This document shows, piece after piece, positions 9,025 through 19,115 of a DNA stretch of 64,000 nucleotides. Source of the stretch: Antarcticibacterium sp. 1MA-6-2 (GTDB lineage: Bacteria > Bacteroidota > Bacteroidia > Flavobacteriales > Flavobacteriaceae); the NCBI RefSeq assembly GCF_021535135.1, contig NZ_CP091036.1, positions 2,666,001 to 2,730,000 on the forward strand, in the 5' to 3' direction. The notes under the pieces were generated by a model. That model was given only the letters and a program-made list of their open reading frames with translations. It did not search any database and had not been told where the DNA came from. Numbering within the stretch: position 1 is the first letter of the stretch; each line of letters begins with the position of its first letter. The translations under genes were made by a program, and so were the position numbers.

Positions 9025-9066
9025 TAAGCCGGGGTTCCAGTCATGAGTCCCGGCTTTACATTTTTC
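9025..9066. terminator. Terminator hairpin between convergent genes
   Basis: AAGCCGGG(G) and (T)CCCGGCTT pair around a central TTCCAGTCATGAG loop, followed by TACATTTTT. It lies between the third lipoprotein and the reverse-strand DUF5689 gene. Confidence 0.65.
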
Positions 9067-9090
9067 GGCAGGATGTAATTCAAAAAAATC

Positions 9091-10470
9091 TTAATCACTA
9101 GTTACCCTCACATTGTCGATATCATAGGTTGTGGATTTTTCTGAAGCCGAACCCAGATAATGGAAAGCCACATGAATAGTTCCTTCAAGGCAGGAGATAT
9201 CGATATGAGATCGGGTAAAAGTCACTGCATTTTGATTGGTGGGTCCTACCGGAATATTTGCCTCCAGAAGCTGCCAATTAGTTGTGAGGGGATTTCCTGT
9301 AAATTCATTAGTTACCAGAACTCGGAGAATGGTAGCATTATCAAAAGAAGCTCTAAGATCAAAAGACAAAACTCTATTAGAAATGGCATTTACATCTATT
9401 GGAGGAGTAATAAGCCATGCTTCGAGAGGATTTTCCTGTGTATTATAGGCAGAAATCCTAACATGTCTGTTTCCCTGCAAAGTTCCAGGTTTAAATTTCT
9501 CACTCCCGCCACTGGTATTGATATTCATCCAGCCACGGGTTTCCAGCATTCTTTGAGTAGTAATGGTTTCAAAACTTTCCTCAAAAACTGTCTCAATCCC
9601 CGGAGTTGAGTTAGAACCACAATTCAGGAATTGAGGATCACATCTTGCTCCATCATTAAAGTCTAAAGCTTCAGGAGAGGTTATAATAACAACGTAAAAG
9701 TCGTCGTAAAAATCTCTTGCCAGTACTCCCTCAACACTTCCAGAAGATGTAGGAAGCAATAAAGACCGGAAGTTTGAAAATGTACTGGTACTTAAATTGG
9801 TTGTAGCCCCGCTTTCGCAACTTTCCACCTGTCGTACCCCGTCATATTGATCGAAGTTTTCAGCAGCAAAAGTGTACCTGTCATTCTCCTTTATTAGGTT
9901 TCGGTTGAATTGCACATTATCAATTCGGATATAAAGATTTTTAAATTGCTCGTTGAACTGGGTGATTTTAAGATCCAAAGGAACAATAGTAGCAGTGTCG
10001 TTTGTTCTTATTATATGATCATCAATAAGAGCCTGAGAAATAGCTACAACATCGCCTCTATTTTGTTTCCCCAATTGCATAACTCCATTGTTGTACCAAA
10101 GGCTAAGACCGTCCAGTTTTATATAAACTTTTCTTCCAAAATTGTAGGTATCAAATAAAGAGTTATCATCAATTAAAACCTGGATACCAGATGTGGGATT
10201 CTCCGGCTTATCCTGAAGGATCAGCTTTTTATAAAAATTTCCTCCTTCATCACTAGATATTACAAATCCCTCAAAATAGGTATTGGTATCTCTGAAGGTG
10301 TAAATCTCATTTGTATTAAAGTTGTAATGCCCTTTAACAGCATCAATGGTAGTAATGTTTCCGACAGCCGGGACAGGTGGCGTAGTCATTTCCGGCAGCT
10401 GAAAATCATCTGTTTTTACACAAGAGCTTAATGAAATTATTATCAATATCAGAATTCTTATTTTTCCCAT
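9091..10470 (-). CDS. DUF5689 domain lipoprotein with C-terminal adhesion-like jelly-roll domain
   Basis: A 459-residue lipoprotein with a lipobox ending SSC near residue 17. The N-terminal two-thirds match DUF5689, an OB-like domain recurrent in Bacteroidota (motifs FEGFVISSDEGGNFYKKLILQD and LIDDNSLFDTYNFGRKVYIKLDGL). The last 160 residues (FEESFETITT ... SFDLRASFDNATILRVLVTNE ... YDIDNVRV) look like a choice-of-anchor type jelly-roll. It starts 10 bases after the stop of the TonB receptor gene, so the two are co-transcribed. The conserved partnership suggests a surface-exposed binding subunit for the receptor. Confidence 0.85.
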   Translation of the reverse strand: MGKIRILILIIISLSSCVKTDDFQLPEMTTPPVPAVGNITTIDAVKGHYNFNTNEIYTFRDTNTYFEGFVISSDEGGNFYKKLILQDKPENPTSGIQVLIDDNSLFDTYNFGRKVYIKLDGLSLWYNNGVMQLGKQNRGDVVAISQALIDDHIIRTNDTATIVPLDLKITQFNEQFKNLYIRIDNVQFNRNLIKENDRYTFAAENFDQYDGVRQVESCESGATTNLSTSTFSNFRSLLLPTSSGSVEGVLARDFYDDFYVVIITSPEALDFNDGARCDPQFLNCGSNSTPGIETVFEESFETITTQRMLETRGWMNINTSGGSEKFKPGTLQGNRHVRISAYNTQENPLEAWLITPPIDVNAISNRVLSFDLRASFDNATILRVLVTNEFTGNPLTTNWQLLEANIPVGPTNQNAVTFTRSHIDISCLEGTIHVAFHYLGSASEKSTTYDIDNVRVTSD

Positions 10471-10480
10471 AACCCTTTAA

Positions 10481-13313
10481 TTAAAACCTAACATAGATAT
10501 TTGCGTAATAAGTCGCACCTGTGCCATACCAGTACTTGTTTCCAAAAATGGGCTGATCCCGATTCTTATCTTGTTTAAGAGTTCTAAAATTGGCATTTCT
10601 TGCCTGCTCAAAGCCTCCTGTTTTATACACAACGTCAAAGACATTGTTCAGGCTCACGAAAAAACCAAGATAATAGCTGTCAATCCTCCAGGATTTCCCT
10701 CCAATGATGTTGACAACGAAGTAGTCGTCAAATTGCTCCTGTCTTAGTAAATGCCTTGCCTCCTCTTCATTATAATCGACTAAAGGAAGCCCATCTGCAT
10801 CTGTTAAAAAATTAGAAGTGCGGGTTAAAGGACTAATATCACTAAAAGCATGTGAGAAATAATTTCCTGTAGTTCCAAACCACCAGTAATCCGGATCTCT
10901 ATACTCAAATCCTATCTGGGCAGCACGTTGAGGTCCTCCAGCCAGGAAATAATTTTTCAAACTTGATGTACCATAATCCACGGCAGCGTCAAAACTGTCG
11001 GAAGTTAGATATAAATTAGGATCATTGCTGTAGGTATGTTGTCCAATGGCGGCTGCAGATTTTATTTTGATTGTAGATGTTACCTGAAAATCCAATCCCA
11101 GTTCCAATCCAAAATGTCGTCTGTCTATCCCTGTCAAAACCTCCTGCACAAAGGCTGTGGTACTGTTTCTGCCAAGTCCGCTTAAACCATCAGCATAGTA
11201 AAAAGAAATTTCTGTTGCATCTTGAATTTCAGAAAAATATCCGGTGATCCTCGTCCTAAACTGCGGAGTTCTAAAAATATAGCTTGCATCTACTGAGGAA
11301 AGATTTTCACTGTCTAAATTCTGTACTACGCTATTGTTCATTCGGGAATTAGAGAAGCTGTTCCTTAAATTTGGAGCACGGGTATAATAAGCGGAATTAA
11401 AGTTTAAAAGATTTCTGCTAATAATTTTATATGTGCCTCCTAATTTCACTCCATAGTTGCTAAACTTCAGCTTTTCACTTTCCCCTAAAGAATTATTAGG
11501 ATAGCTGCCATTCTGAAATAGACCCACCCTTTGATACTGCGTGTGAGATAACTGACTTAGCTGCATAGAGATCAACTCTTCTGCCTTTATACTGCAACTG
11601 CGAATAGCCTTCAAAAACATCGGCATGGAGTTCAAAATTGTATTTAAATTTTTCTCCTTCAGTAACTACTCTGTTCCTGTTTCGAAGATCACTTTGTGCC
11701 CTGTCTCCAACTGATGTTGTTGCATCTCCTTCAGCAAAAGCATCTATATCAAGATAACCTGCTCCTCCCAATAGATCCTTAATAGCGGCAAAATTATGAC
11801 TAGTGAGTCTGGTAAATTTTACTTTCGAATTAATTTTTAGGGAAGGACTTAATACTGAAGTTAAAATAGAATTAACCGTGATCTGTTGATCGTCATTCCT
11901 GTCTTCGGCAATCACATAAACCGAATTGCCTCCTGTTTCTGAGGAAATAATATTAGCAGTGTATAAACTTTCCCAGTTTACTTGCCCGTCCTTAACAAAA
12001 GTGTTCCGGGCACGGTAAGCAGCTTCAAAATTCTGATTATCCTCAAATCGTAAAAAATAGCTCGGGAGGTTCTGGTAGTAAGAAGGATCTGGGTTTCCAC
12101 CTCCCCCGATAAAACTTTCCTGCCCATCCTGCTGAACTATAAGCCGGGTACCTCCGTAATCAATTCTGCTATTTCCGGTACTCCCAAATTGGTAAGCGAG
12201 GTTTGTATTGAGATCAGTTTTCCCTGAAATCTTCCAAAAATGATTTAGCATAAAAACAGGTTCCTTTATTTCTCTTATTCTTGAATTTCTTATCTCCCCA
12301 TTTTGATATCCCCAGAAGGAATTGTAACGCTGACCCCTAAGATCATAAACTTCTTGTGTATTTGCTGATGATTTTCCTCTGGTGTTGGGGGTATAGAAGG
12401 AGGTAAAGTTTATGCTATGGGAAGGAGAAATCAATTTTTCTACTGCCAGAAATAGCGCATTGGCTGAATATAGAGTTCCCTCAACGTATGCCTCTTCTGC
12501 AAACCTTCTGGATATAGAAACCGAATAAGCCCAACCCCCGGGAGTTTCCCCGGAATTATAGGTCGCCATGACTCTTCCTGTGTAGCTCCTGTTTGCCGCA
12601 GCGTATGAAATTCTTCCTCCATTACTGTATTTAGCCGCTCTCATTACAATATTTGTACTCCCTGCCAAACCACCAAATCCCACTTCTGCAGGAAGGCTTC
12701 CCATATTGAAAATCTGATTTCTTTGTACATCATTTAAGCCTCCCCAATTACTCCACTGAGGTCTGCCGTTGAATAGTTTGTTCATTTCAACTCCATTAAT
12801 ATAAACTTTCCCAAACTCGCTATCCAATCCCCTCGGTCGAAAGAACGTCTGGCTAAAATCAAAAGCAGCAGCATTAAGAAAAACATCCCGGGATGCCTGT
12901 AACAGGCCCGCGACATTATCAACATTTCCTTCTTCTTCACTTAATTGATCATCTCCCAGACTTATAGTACCTAATAACATTTGCTCCCTAAACATATCTC
13001 TTTCAATTGGAATTAAATCAAGGTCCTTTGCTGCTCCCTCTGTAATTGACACTGGTAAACGCAACACCGCATAACGCGGTGCTGAAAAAATAAGAATTGT
13101 ATTTCCTGAAGTAAGTTCCTCTTGAGAAAACTTAAAATTTCCCTGCAAGTCTGTTGTAGTGGATGTAGTAGTATTTTCAATAGCAACAGTAACATTTTCT
13201 ACAGGTTCAAAAGTGGCTGCATCAACAACTTTTCCTCTCAAAAATATTTCTTGTGCAGAAATTTGCGAGTATAGTATTAGCCCCAGTATTAATAGATATT
13301 TGCCCCTACGCAT
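10481..13313 (-). CDS. TonB-dependent receptor with carboxypeptidase-like regulatory domain (frame broken at 11555-11561)
   Basis: Outer-membrane TonB-dependent receptor of about 943 residues once one extra base is removed. Order of features: signal peptide (ending SQISAQE), a carboxypeptidase-D-like beta-sandwich (residues 25-100, GKVVDAATFEPVENVTVAI), a plug domain (residues 130-240) and a long beta-barrel ending with an aromatic residue (YVRF). The frame breaks where the protein needs YAA-G-QLSHTQ, that is GCCGGT on the reverse strand, but the DNA shows GCTAAGT. It lies between the DUF5689 gene and, divergently, a secreted endonuclease-family gene, a set seen together in Flavobacteriia. 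The substrate is unknown. Confidence 0.88.
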
Positions 13314-13430
13314 CTATAAAAACTTCATTTTCAACATATAAGTTAATTATAATATTTAATAGACCCTTTAAAATTTGTATATTAAATATCAGTTTTCTCA
13401 TAATTTTAAGAAATCTATAGGTACCTAATA

Positions 13431-14513
13431 ATGATTGGAAAAAATTTTCTGTCTACGATTTTATACATAATTATATCTTATTTATCCATTCCTCAGGTTG
13501 CGGGGCAGGAGAATAATTTATACCAGATAAGAACTGTAGCATTTTATAATGTTGAGAATATTTTTGACACCGTAGATGATCCTTTGACCTTTGATGAAGA
13601 TCGCACTCCGGAAGGAAAAGACGTTTGGACGGAAGAAAAGTACAGAGACAAATTGAAGAATATTTCCCGGGTGCTTTCTGAAATTGGAGCAGACAAGGCA
13701 GAAATTCCTCCCGCCATTATAGGAGTTTGCGAAATCGAAAATTATAAAGTTTTAGAGGATTTAGTAAATCAACCTCTTTTGCTATCCCATAATTATGATA
13801 TAGTGCATTATGATTCTCCTGATAACCGTGGTGTGGATGTGGCTTTGCTTTATCAAAAAAGCCTCTTTGAACCCTTACATTCCCGATCTCACAGGCTTCT
13901 GATTTTCGATCGCGACGATCAGTCAAAAAGAGTATATACGCGAGATCAATTAGTTGTAAGTGGCTTATTAGATGGAGAATTGCTACACGTAATCGTAAAC
14001 CACTGGCCCTCCAGAAGTGGCGGTGAAGCGCGTAGTAGCTACAGGAGAGAAAAAGCAGGGGAACTCAATAAACGAATTATAGACTCTCTCTACCGATTAG
14101 ACGGCAATGCAAAGATAATAACGATGGGAGATTTTAATGATGACCCCACCAACAAAAGCATTAAGAAAATCCTGGGAACAAAGGCCAGTATGGAAAATCT
14201 TAATCAAGGAGATCTATATAATCCTATGGAGAATATGCTGAAAAGGGGAATGGGTACTTTAGCTTTTAGAGATGGCTGGAATTTATTTGACCAGATCATC
14301 ATTTCCTCACCTTTTCTTGCTAATGACTATTCTTCTTACCAATTTTACCGAGCAGGGATCTTTAATCCAGATTACCTTCTCACCCCCTCCGGTCAGTTTA
14401 AAGGATATCCGTTCAGAAGCTATGATTACGGTGGTTACACAGGGGGATATAGCGATCACTTTCCAGTTTACATTTACCTCATCCAGAAAGTAACTTCTAA
14501 AGAAAAGAACTAA
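13431..14513 (+). CDS. Secreted endonuclease/exonuclease/phosphatase family protein
   Basis: A 360-residue EEP-superfamily enzyme with an N-terminal signal peptide (first 25 residues). Family motifs visible: FYNVENIFD near residue 39, ICEIENY (GVCEIEN) with the metal-binding Glu, NHWPSRSGG, a GDFNDDP motif near residue 223, and SDHFPVY at the C-terminus with the catalytic His. The enzyme should cleave phosphodiester or phosphomonoester bonds outside the cytoplasm. Divergent from the TonB receptor and DUF5689 genes, it may supply the substrate that they import. Its stop overlaps the end of the convergent radical SAM gene by four bases. Confidence 0.88.
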   Translation: MIGKNFLSTILYIIISYLSIPQVAGQENNLYQIRTVAFYNVENIFDTVDDPLTFDEDRTPEGKDVWTEEKYRDKLKNISRVLSEIGADKAEIPPAIIGVCEIENYKVLEDLVNQPLLLSHNYDIVHYDSPDNRGVDVALLYQKSLFEPLHSRSHRLLIFDRDDQSKRVYTRDQLVVSGLLDGELLHVIVNHWPSRSGGEARSSYRREKAGELNKRIIDSLYRLDGNAKIITMGDFNDDPTNKSIKKILGTKASMENLNQGDLYNPMENMLKRGMGTLAFRDGWNLFDQIIISSPFLANDYSSYQFYRAGIFNPDYLLTPSGQFKGYPFRSYDYGGYTGGYSDHFPVYIYLIQKVTSKEKN

Positions 14514-15585
14514 AACAACCTCATCTGCCCGTCTTTATATTCCCGGTGCAGGTCACAATTGAGGGGCGCAATGCTTCTGCCAGATAAATATTTCTTTCTG
14601 GCAATTACAAACTGCTGCTCCACCTGCTCAGCTATATTAAGCCGCCTTTCATTCTTCGACCAAACTGGCTGTCATTTAAACTTCCGCCGTGGCACTCCTG
14701 GATCTGGTGCAGCACTTTATCTGCCCTATGCGGCATTGTCTTCCTTATCCAGTCGGTGAAAATTCCTCCTATTGCTCCATTAAGTCGCACCATAGTATAG
14801 CCCACACCCCTTGCACCGTTTTCAGCAATGGCTTTTACCAACGGCAGGATCTCGTGACTATTAATGCCGGGAATAATAGGTGCCATCATTACGCTCACCG
14901 GGATTCCGGCTTCAGTTAGCTTTCTCACGGTTTCCAGCCGCTTCTTCACACTGGCAGTCCGGGGTTCCAGCAGTCGGCGGGTATTTTCTTCGAGGGAGGT
15001 GATCGATAGATTTACCTGTACCAGGTGATCTTTCGCCAGGTCCTGCAAAACATCAATGTCTCTTTGAATTAATGCATTCTTGGTAATAATTCCTACGGGG
15101 TGTTTAAACTTAAGGAAGGTCTGTAGCAGGTTTCGGGTGATTTCCAGTTTCTTTTCGATTGGCTGGTAGCAATCTGTATTTCCTGATAAAATTATGGGCT
15201 CTGCTTCCCAGCTTTTGCTTCTTAATTTCTTTTCCAGTAACTCCACCGCATTCCGCTTTACCAGGATCTTTTGTTCAAAATCAAGTCCTGCACTATATCC
15301 CCAATATTCGTGTGAATTCCGGGCATAGCAGTACACGCAGCCGTGTTCACAGCCCTGGTAAGGATTAAGGGAATAACCCATTCTTACATCAGGACTGTTC
15401 ACTTTATTTACAATTGTTTTGGGAAAAGTGTCTATTAAAACCGTCCTGTTATCCAACGCCTCTTCTCCTTCTACAGCACAAAAATTCAGAAAATCATCCC
15501 GAAATTCGTGACTGTTCGCGTCAAACCTGTTGGCAACATTTAGTTGTGCTCCCCTACCTTTAATATATTCTTCAGCATCACCCAT
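14510..15585 (-). CDS. PA0069-family radical SAM protein (frame broken near 14634-14646)
   Basis: Radical SAM enzyme of the PA0069 / SplB-like group. The SAM-binding cluster motif is GCVYCYARN (CxxxCxYC arrangement) near residue 83. The open frame stops after RRMKGG, but the typical tail continues in another phase as NIAEQVEQQF ... DGQMRLF down to a stop at 14510-14512, giving about 358 residues. The break is where the family has RM-K/R-G-x-G-NIAEQ; GCCGGT would fit, while the DNA reads GGCTT. This one is a less certain member of the RCCGGY scar set. Substrate unknown. Confidence 0.83.
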
Positions 15586-15595
15586 AAAAACAAAA

Positions 15596-15633
15596 ATATG
15601 GAAATTTTCCTTTTGGTAGGAAATTTTCCATAT
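15596..15633. terminator. Perfect 15-bp inverted repeat, likely terminator
   Basis: ATATGGAAATTTTCC is repeated in inverse orientation after an 8-base spacer. It lies between the enoyl-CoA hydratase stop and the radical SAM start, both on the reverse strand. The stem is AT-rich, so it may be a weak terminator or a processing/binding site. Confidence 0.5.
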
Positions 15634-15656
15634 TAAATTCTCAGGAGATTGATTAT

Positions 15657-16440
15657 TTATCTTCCAGGGAAATCTGCTTTCCGTTTATTGAGAAAGGCTG
15701 TTGTACCCTCTTTAAAGTCGGCAGTACTAAAGCAATGTCCAAATTCCTCAATTTCTGTTTCAAAACCATTAACTCCGTCCTTATAATTAGCGTTCACAGC
15801 TTTAATCGCAGATCTTATTGCGACAAGGGAATTTTTAGCAATTTTAGTAGCAATGTTTTCAGTAAATTCCAGTAGTTCCTCCTGGGTTGTGACGTGATTC
15901 ACGAGATTGTATTGTAGCGCCTGGCTGGCATCTATCATTCCGGCTGTCATTATCATCTCCATTGCCCTGCCTTTACCTACCAGCTGCGGCAACCGTTGGG
16001 TTCCGCCGTACCCCGGGATTACTCCCAAAGAAACTTCGGGTAATCCCATTTTTGCATTTTCACTTGCTATTCTAAAATGTGCTGCCAGCGCAAGTTCAAG
16101 GCCTCCACCTAAAGCAAAACCGTTAATGGCCGCTATTACCAAGCTTAGAAAATTCTGCAACCAGATCAAATAATTTAGCCTGACCTTTTGCTGCCAATTC
16201 TTTACCTTCTTCTGGAGAGAAATCTGCAAATTCGCTAATGTCAGCTCCTGCAACAAAAGCTTTTTCCCCACTCCCGGTAATTATTATAACTTTTACCTCA
16301 TCATTTAATTCGGCATCATTAAAAGCGTGATGAAGTTCTTTTATAGTTTTGCGATTTAAGGCGTTAAGCTTTGAAGGACGATTAATGGTTATTGTGAGAA
16401 TGCCATTACTATTTTCTTCCAGAATATTCTCAAAATTCAT
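15657..16440 (-). CDS. Enoyl-CoA hydratase/isomerase family protein (frame broken at 16138-16144)
   Basis: Crotonase-fold protein of about 260 residues after correction. Hallmarks: NRPSKLNALN near residue 20, GSGEKAFVAGADISEF with the oxyanion-hole AGAD near residue 65, and INGFALGGGLELALA near residue 105, with the catalytic Glu region at LPEVSLGVIPGYGGTQRLP. Likely reaction is hydration of short-chain enoyl-CoA in fatty-acid or butyrate metabolism. The frame breaks at FSK-P-VIAAING: GCCGGT is expected on the coding strand, but the DNA has GCTTGGT. Start ATG at 16440 is typical for the family. Confidence 0.9.
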
Positions 16441-16491
16441 ATCGATTAGTTTTTATAATTATCAGAACCAGGTAAGAATCAAAATGACCCT

Positions 16492-17946
16492 TTATTTTGG
16501 GAACTTAACTGTAAAGATAGTGCCTTTATTTCTTTTTGAAGTAAAGCTTATGCTCCCGCCATAGGTCTCTACAAGGTTTTTCACCATTGCCAGTCCAAGG
16601 CCCATCCCGCTGGATTTTGTGGTAAACTTAGGTTCAAAAACCTTTTCTTTATTTTCTTCAGAAATTCCAACTCCGTTGTCGGACACCGTAATGCTCACCA
16701 TCTCCCCCTGATCTTCTACTCTCACTAAAATTTTTGGATCAGGTACATCCTGTAGAGCCTGCGTAGCATTTTTCACCAGGTTTGTCACGACCCGAATAAG
16801 TTGAGTACGGTCAAACTTGGCCAGAATTTCCTCTTTTTCAGAAGAAAATACAATGTAGTTTTCATTAAAAATATCAAGGGCCAACTTTACAATTTTAGGT
16901 ACATTAAGAGTTTCATTTTGCTGGGCAGGCATTTTAGCAAAATTAGAAAAAGCAGAAGCAATGGCACTCATCGTGTCAATTTGTTGAATAAGCGTATTAC
17001 TGTATTCTTCAACCTTCAGCATAATCTTTGGATCATTTGGATCAAAGTTTCGCTGGAAACTTTGTACACTTAATCTCATAGGAGTTAGCGGATTTTTGAT
17101 CTCGTGTGCCACCTGTTTTGCCATCTCCCTCCAGGCTTGCTCCCTCTCACTTGTAGCCAGTTTCACAGCACTCTCTTCCAGTTCATCGATCATACTGTTA
17201 TAAGCCGCCACCAAAGTATAAATCTCTTCGGAAGCGTTTTGAACTTCAATTTTTTGATTTCTTTTATCGAGCCTGGTCTCCACAATCTTTTCTGAAACCA
17301 ACTTTAGTGATTTGGTTATATATTTAGAAAGGAAATAGGAAAGCAAAATCGCCAGAATGAGCATAAAAAGGTATACCTCCCCCATTTTCATTAAGAAGTC
17401 ATTAAGGTCCTTCTGAAGTAATTCGTCATCCTGTAGATAGGGCAGATAAAGAATTGCCAAAGGTTTTAATTGGGTATCGTTTATATAAGTATAGGAAGAC
17501 TGAAACTTCTGTCCATTTATTTCTGACTTCTTTAAATACCTCTTTTTGGGAGAATTCTCAAGCGCCTGAAGAATGGGCTTGTCTATCTGAATGTTACTGG
17601 TGTCTCTAAAGAAGGATTCATTAGACTGAATAAGCAATCTCCCATTGAGATCGTAAATTGTGATTTGCATATCATGCACCTGGGAAATCTCATAGATCTT
17701 GTTTCGCTCTCTTAGGATTACAGGCATGTTTTGAGTTGAGACTACGTGCGTGGTACTTTGAAGCACATACTTAATATTTTCACGAATCGCCTGCTCTTTC
17801 CTCTCAAGCCGTTCCTTGTGGTAAGCTTCGGACTCCTGTTTGTACTGATAAACTGTAACCCCCACAATCAAAATAGAAGCACCCAACACCAGGAGTATCA
17901 TTGAGATAAAAATTCTGTTTCTAAGGGAAAGTTTAATAAGCTTCAT
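16492..17946 (-). CDS. Sensor histidine kinase (NtrY-like)
   Basis: A 484-residue membrane histidine kinase. A TM helix at residues 12-32, an extracytoplasmic sensor region, a second TM at about 190-212, a HAMP-like linker, then the phospho-acceptor box [16 protein letters not shown] near residue 270. The ATPase domain follows with N box [11 protein letters not shown]1 VSDNGVGIS and G2 [11 protein letters not shown]. The [10 protein letters not shown] variant is typical of NtrY-type kinases. No response regulator is adjacent. It is followed on the same strand by the crotonase gene. Confidence 0.9.
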   Translation of the reverse strand: MKLIKLSLRNRIFISMILLVLGASILIVGVTVYQYKQESEAYHKERLERKEQAIRENIKYVLQSTTHVVSTQNMPVILRERNKIYEISQVHDMQITIYDLNGRLLIQSNESFFRDTSNIQIDKPILQALENSPKKRYLKKSEINGQKFQSSYTYINDTQLKPLAILYLPYLQDDELLQKDLNDFLMKMGEVYLFMLILAILLSYFLSKYITKSLKLVSEKIVETRLDKRNQKIEVQNASEEIYTLVAAYNSMIDELEESAVKLATSEREQAWREMAKQVAHEIKNPLTPMRLSVQSFQRNFDPNDPKIMLKVEEYSNTLIQQIDTMSAIASAFSNFAKMPAQQNETLNVPKIVKLALDIFNENYIVFSSEKEEILAKFDRTQLIRVVTNLVKNATQALQDVPDPKILVRVEDQGEMVSITVSDNGVGISEENKEKVFEPKFTTKSSGMGLGLAMVKNLVETYGGSISFTSKRNKGTIFTVKFPK

Positions 17947-17994
17947 TTATGTAGTACCATTATTTGCCTGCATTGATCAATTTTCACACCATTG

Positions 17995-18546
17995 TTAGGC
18001 TTCCGGATTTTTATCCCGGATTCTTTTGTACATCTTAAATCCTAACATAAGGATAACAGAGAGCAGAATAATACCTATGACACCATAGATCCAGTCTACC
18101 GCATTTCGAAGGATCACCAGGAAAATAACAGCAAACAGAATTATGGTGGAACCTTCATTGAATAGCCTCATCCCATTGGAGGTCCAGTTTATCCTGTCTT
18201 CCTGAAAAGCTTTAAATATTAGATGACATTTGTAATGATAGATATAAAGCAGCAATACAAAACCGAGTTTTACGAGCATCCAGTCCTGTCCAAGAAATGA
18301 CGGAATTATTGCTAGAAGTGCAAAAGCAAAGAGGCTGGCGAGAATTGCAGAGGGCCAGGTGATAATATACCACAACCTCCGGGTCATTAATTTTAACTGC
18401 TTTGTAAGAATAGAAGCTTCAGGCTCTGGTTTTTCGGCGGCCTCAATATGATAAACAAATAACCTGGGAATATAAAAAAGCCCGGCAAACCAGGTTACAA
18501 CAAAGATGAGGTGTAAAGCTTTTAAATATAAATAGTATTCCTGCAC
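17995..18546 (-). CDS. hemJ: HemJ/CopD-family membrane protein, probable protoporphyrinogen IX oxidase
   Basis: A 183-residue integral membrane protein of the HemJ (UPF0093) family, with four or five TM helices. The N-terminal YLYLKALHLIFVVTWFAGLFYIPRLFVYH contains the conserved His of the family, and MTRRLWYIITWPSA and VKLGFVLLLYIYH are further family blocks. HemJ oxidises protoporphyrinogen IX to protoporphyrin IX. The rest of the haem pathway lies 3-13 kb away and I see no hemG or hemY in the window, which supports this role. Confidence 0.82.
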   Translation of the reverse strand: MQEYYLYLKALHLIFVVTWFAGLFYIPRLFVYHIEAAEKPEPEASILTKQLKLMTRRLWYIITWPSAILASLFAFALLAIIPSFLGQDWMLVKLGFVLLLYIYHYKCHLIFKAFQEDRINWTSNGMRLFNEGSTIILFAVIFLVILRNAVDWIYGVIGIILLSVILMLGFKMYKRIRDKNPEA

Positions 18547-18549
18547 AGT

Positions 18550-18838
18550 TTAAAGTTTATTGAAAGGATTTTGGTAGGTGTTAAAGACAGAAAAAATAAC
18601 AATTTTATCTTTTTCTATTCTATAAATTATAAGAAAAGGGAATTTTCTGATGACCGCTTCCCTGAAGGAGGAGTCGAGCTTAGCGAAAATATTCAGGATT
18701 TTCTTTTATGTAAATTAGGGTATTTCTGAACTCGGAAACAAAGGTTTTCCCTAGCCCCACTTGCTTTTTTTCATACCACTCTATGGCTTCTTGTACATCT
18801 AGACGGGCTGTAACTCTTATCTCAAGATTAAAACCCAT
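18550..18838 (-). CDS. ParE/RelE-type toxin (frame broken at 18678-18684)
   Basis: Toxin of the RelE/ParE superfamily, about 95 residues when one extra base is removed. It opens MGFNLEIRVTARLDVQEAI and EWYEKKQVGLGKTFV, then NPEYF-R-R-LDSSFREAVIRKFPFLIIY and ends YQNPFNKL. The frame stops at TAA within GCTAAGC, where GCCGGC (R-R-L) restores the phase. Its start overlaps the end of the antitoxin-like gene at 18828 by 11 bases, the usual arrangement for a toxin-antitoxin pair. Likely target is gyrase or the ribosome; the sequence does not decide which. Confidence 0.78.
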
Positions 18839-19115
18839 ATCTTTCAAAGATCTTCTGGTTAAAAGCTTCCAAAGATTCCGATTCTCCTTTTCCCTCCAGA
18901 TATTCCTGATACCTCCTGTTAAGTTCCTCCCACTGCTCCGGCGAGAGGCTGGAGTTCTTTCCTTCGGTTTTGTATTCCTCCCCTACTTCCGAAACTGTAT
19001 TTTCTGCAGACAAAAATTCATTCAGTTTATCTAAAGTTCGAATATCATTAGAGGCTAAAATTTTTTTCAGCAGCTCTATTTTCAACTCATTTATCTCCAT
19101 AACCTCCACTTTCAA
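18828..19115 (-). CDS. Antitoxin-like small protein preceding ParE-type toxin
   Basis: A 95-residue acidic, helix-rich protein with IKxELLKKI-type helices and the segment SLSPEQWEELNRRYQEYLEGKGES. It directly precedes and overlaps the ParE/RelE-like toxin gene, as expected for an antitoxin. The N-terminal methionine could be the second one (MEINELKIELL). The low-complexity addiction-module antitoxins of Bacteroidota often look like this; the assignment rests mostly on position. Confidence 0.68.
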   Translation of the reverse strand: MKVEVMEINELKIELLKKILASNDIRTLDKLNEFLSAENTVSEVGEEYKTEGKNSSLSPEQWEELNRRYQEYLEGKGESESLEAFNQKIFERYGF

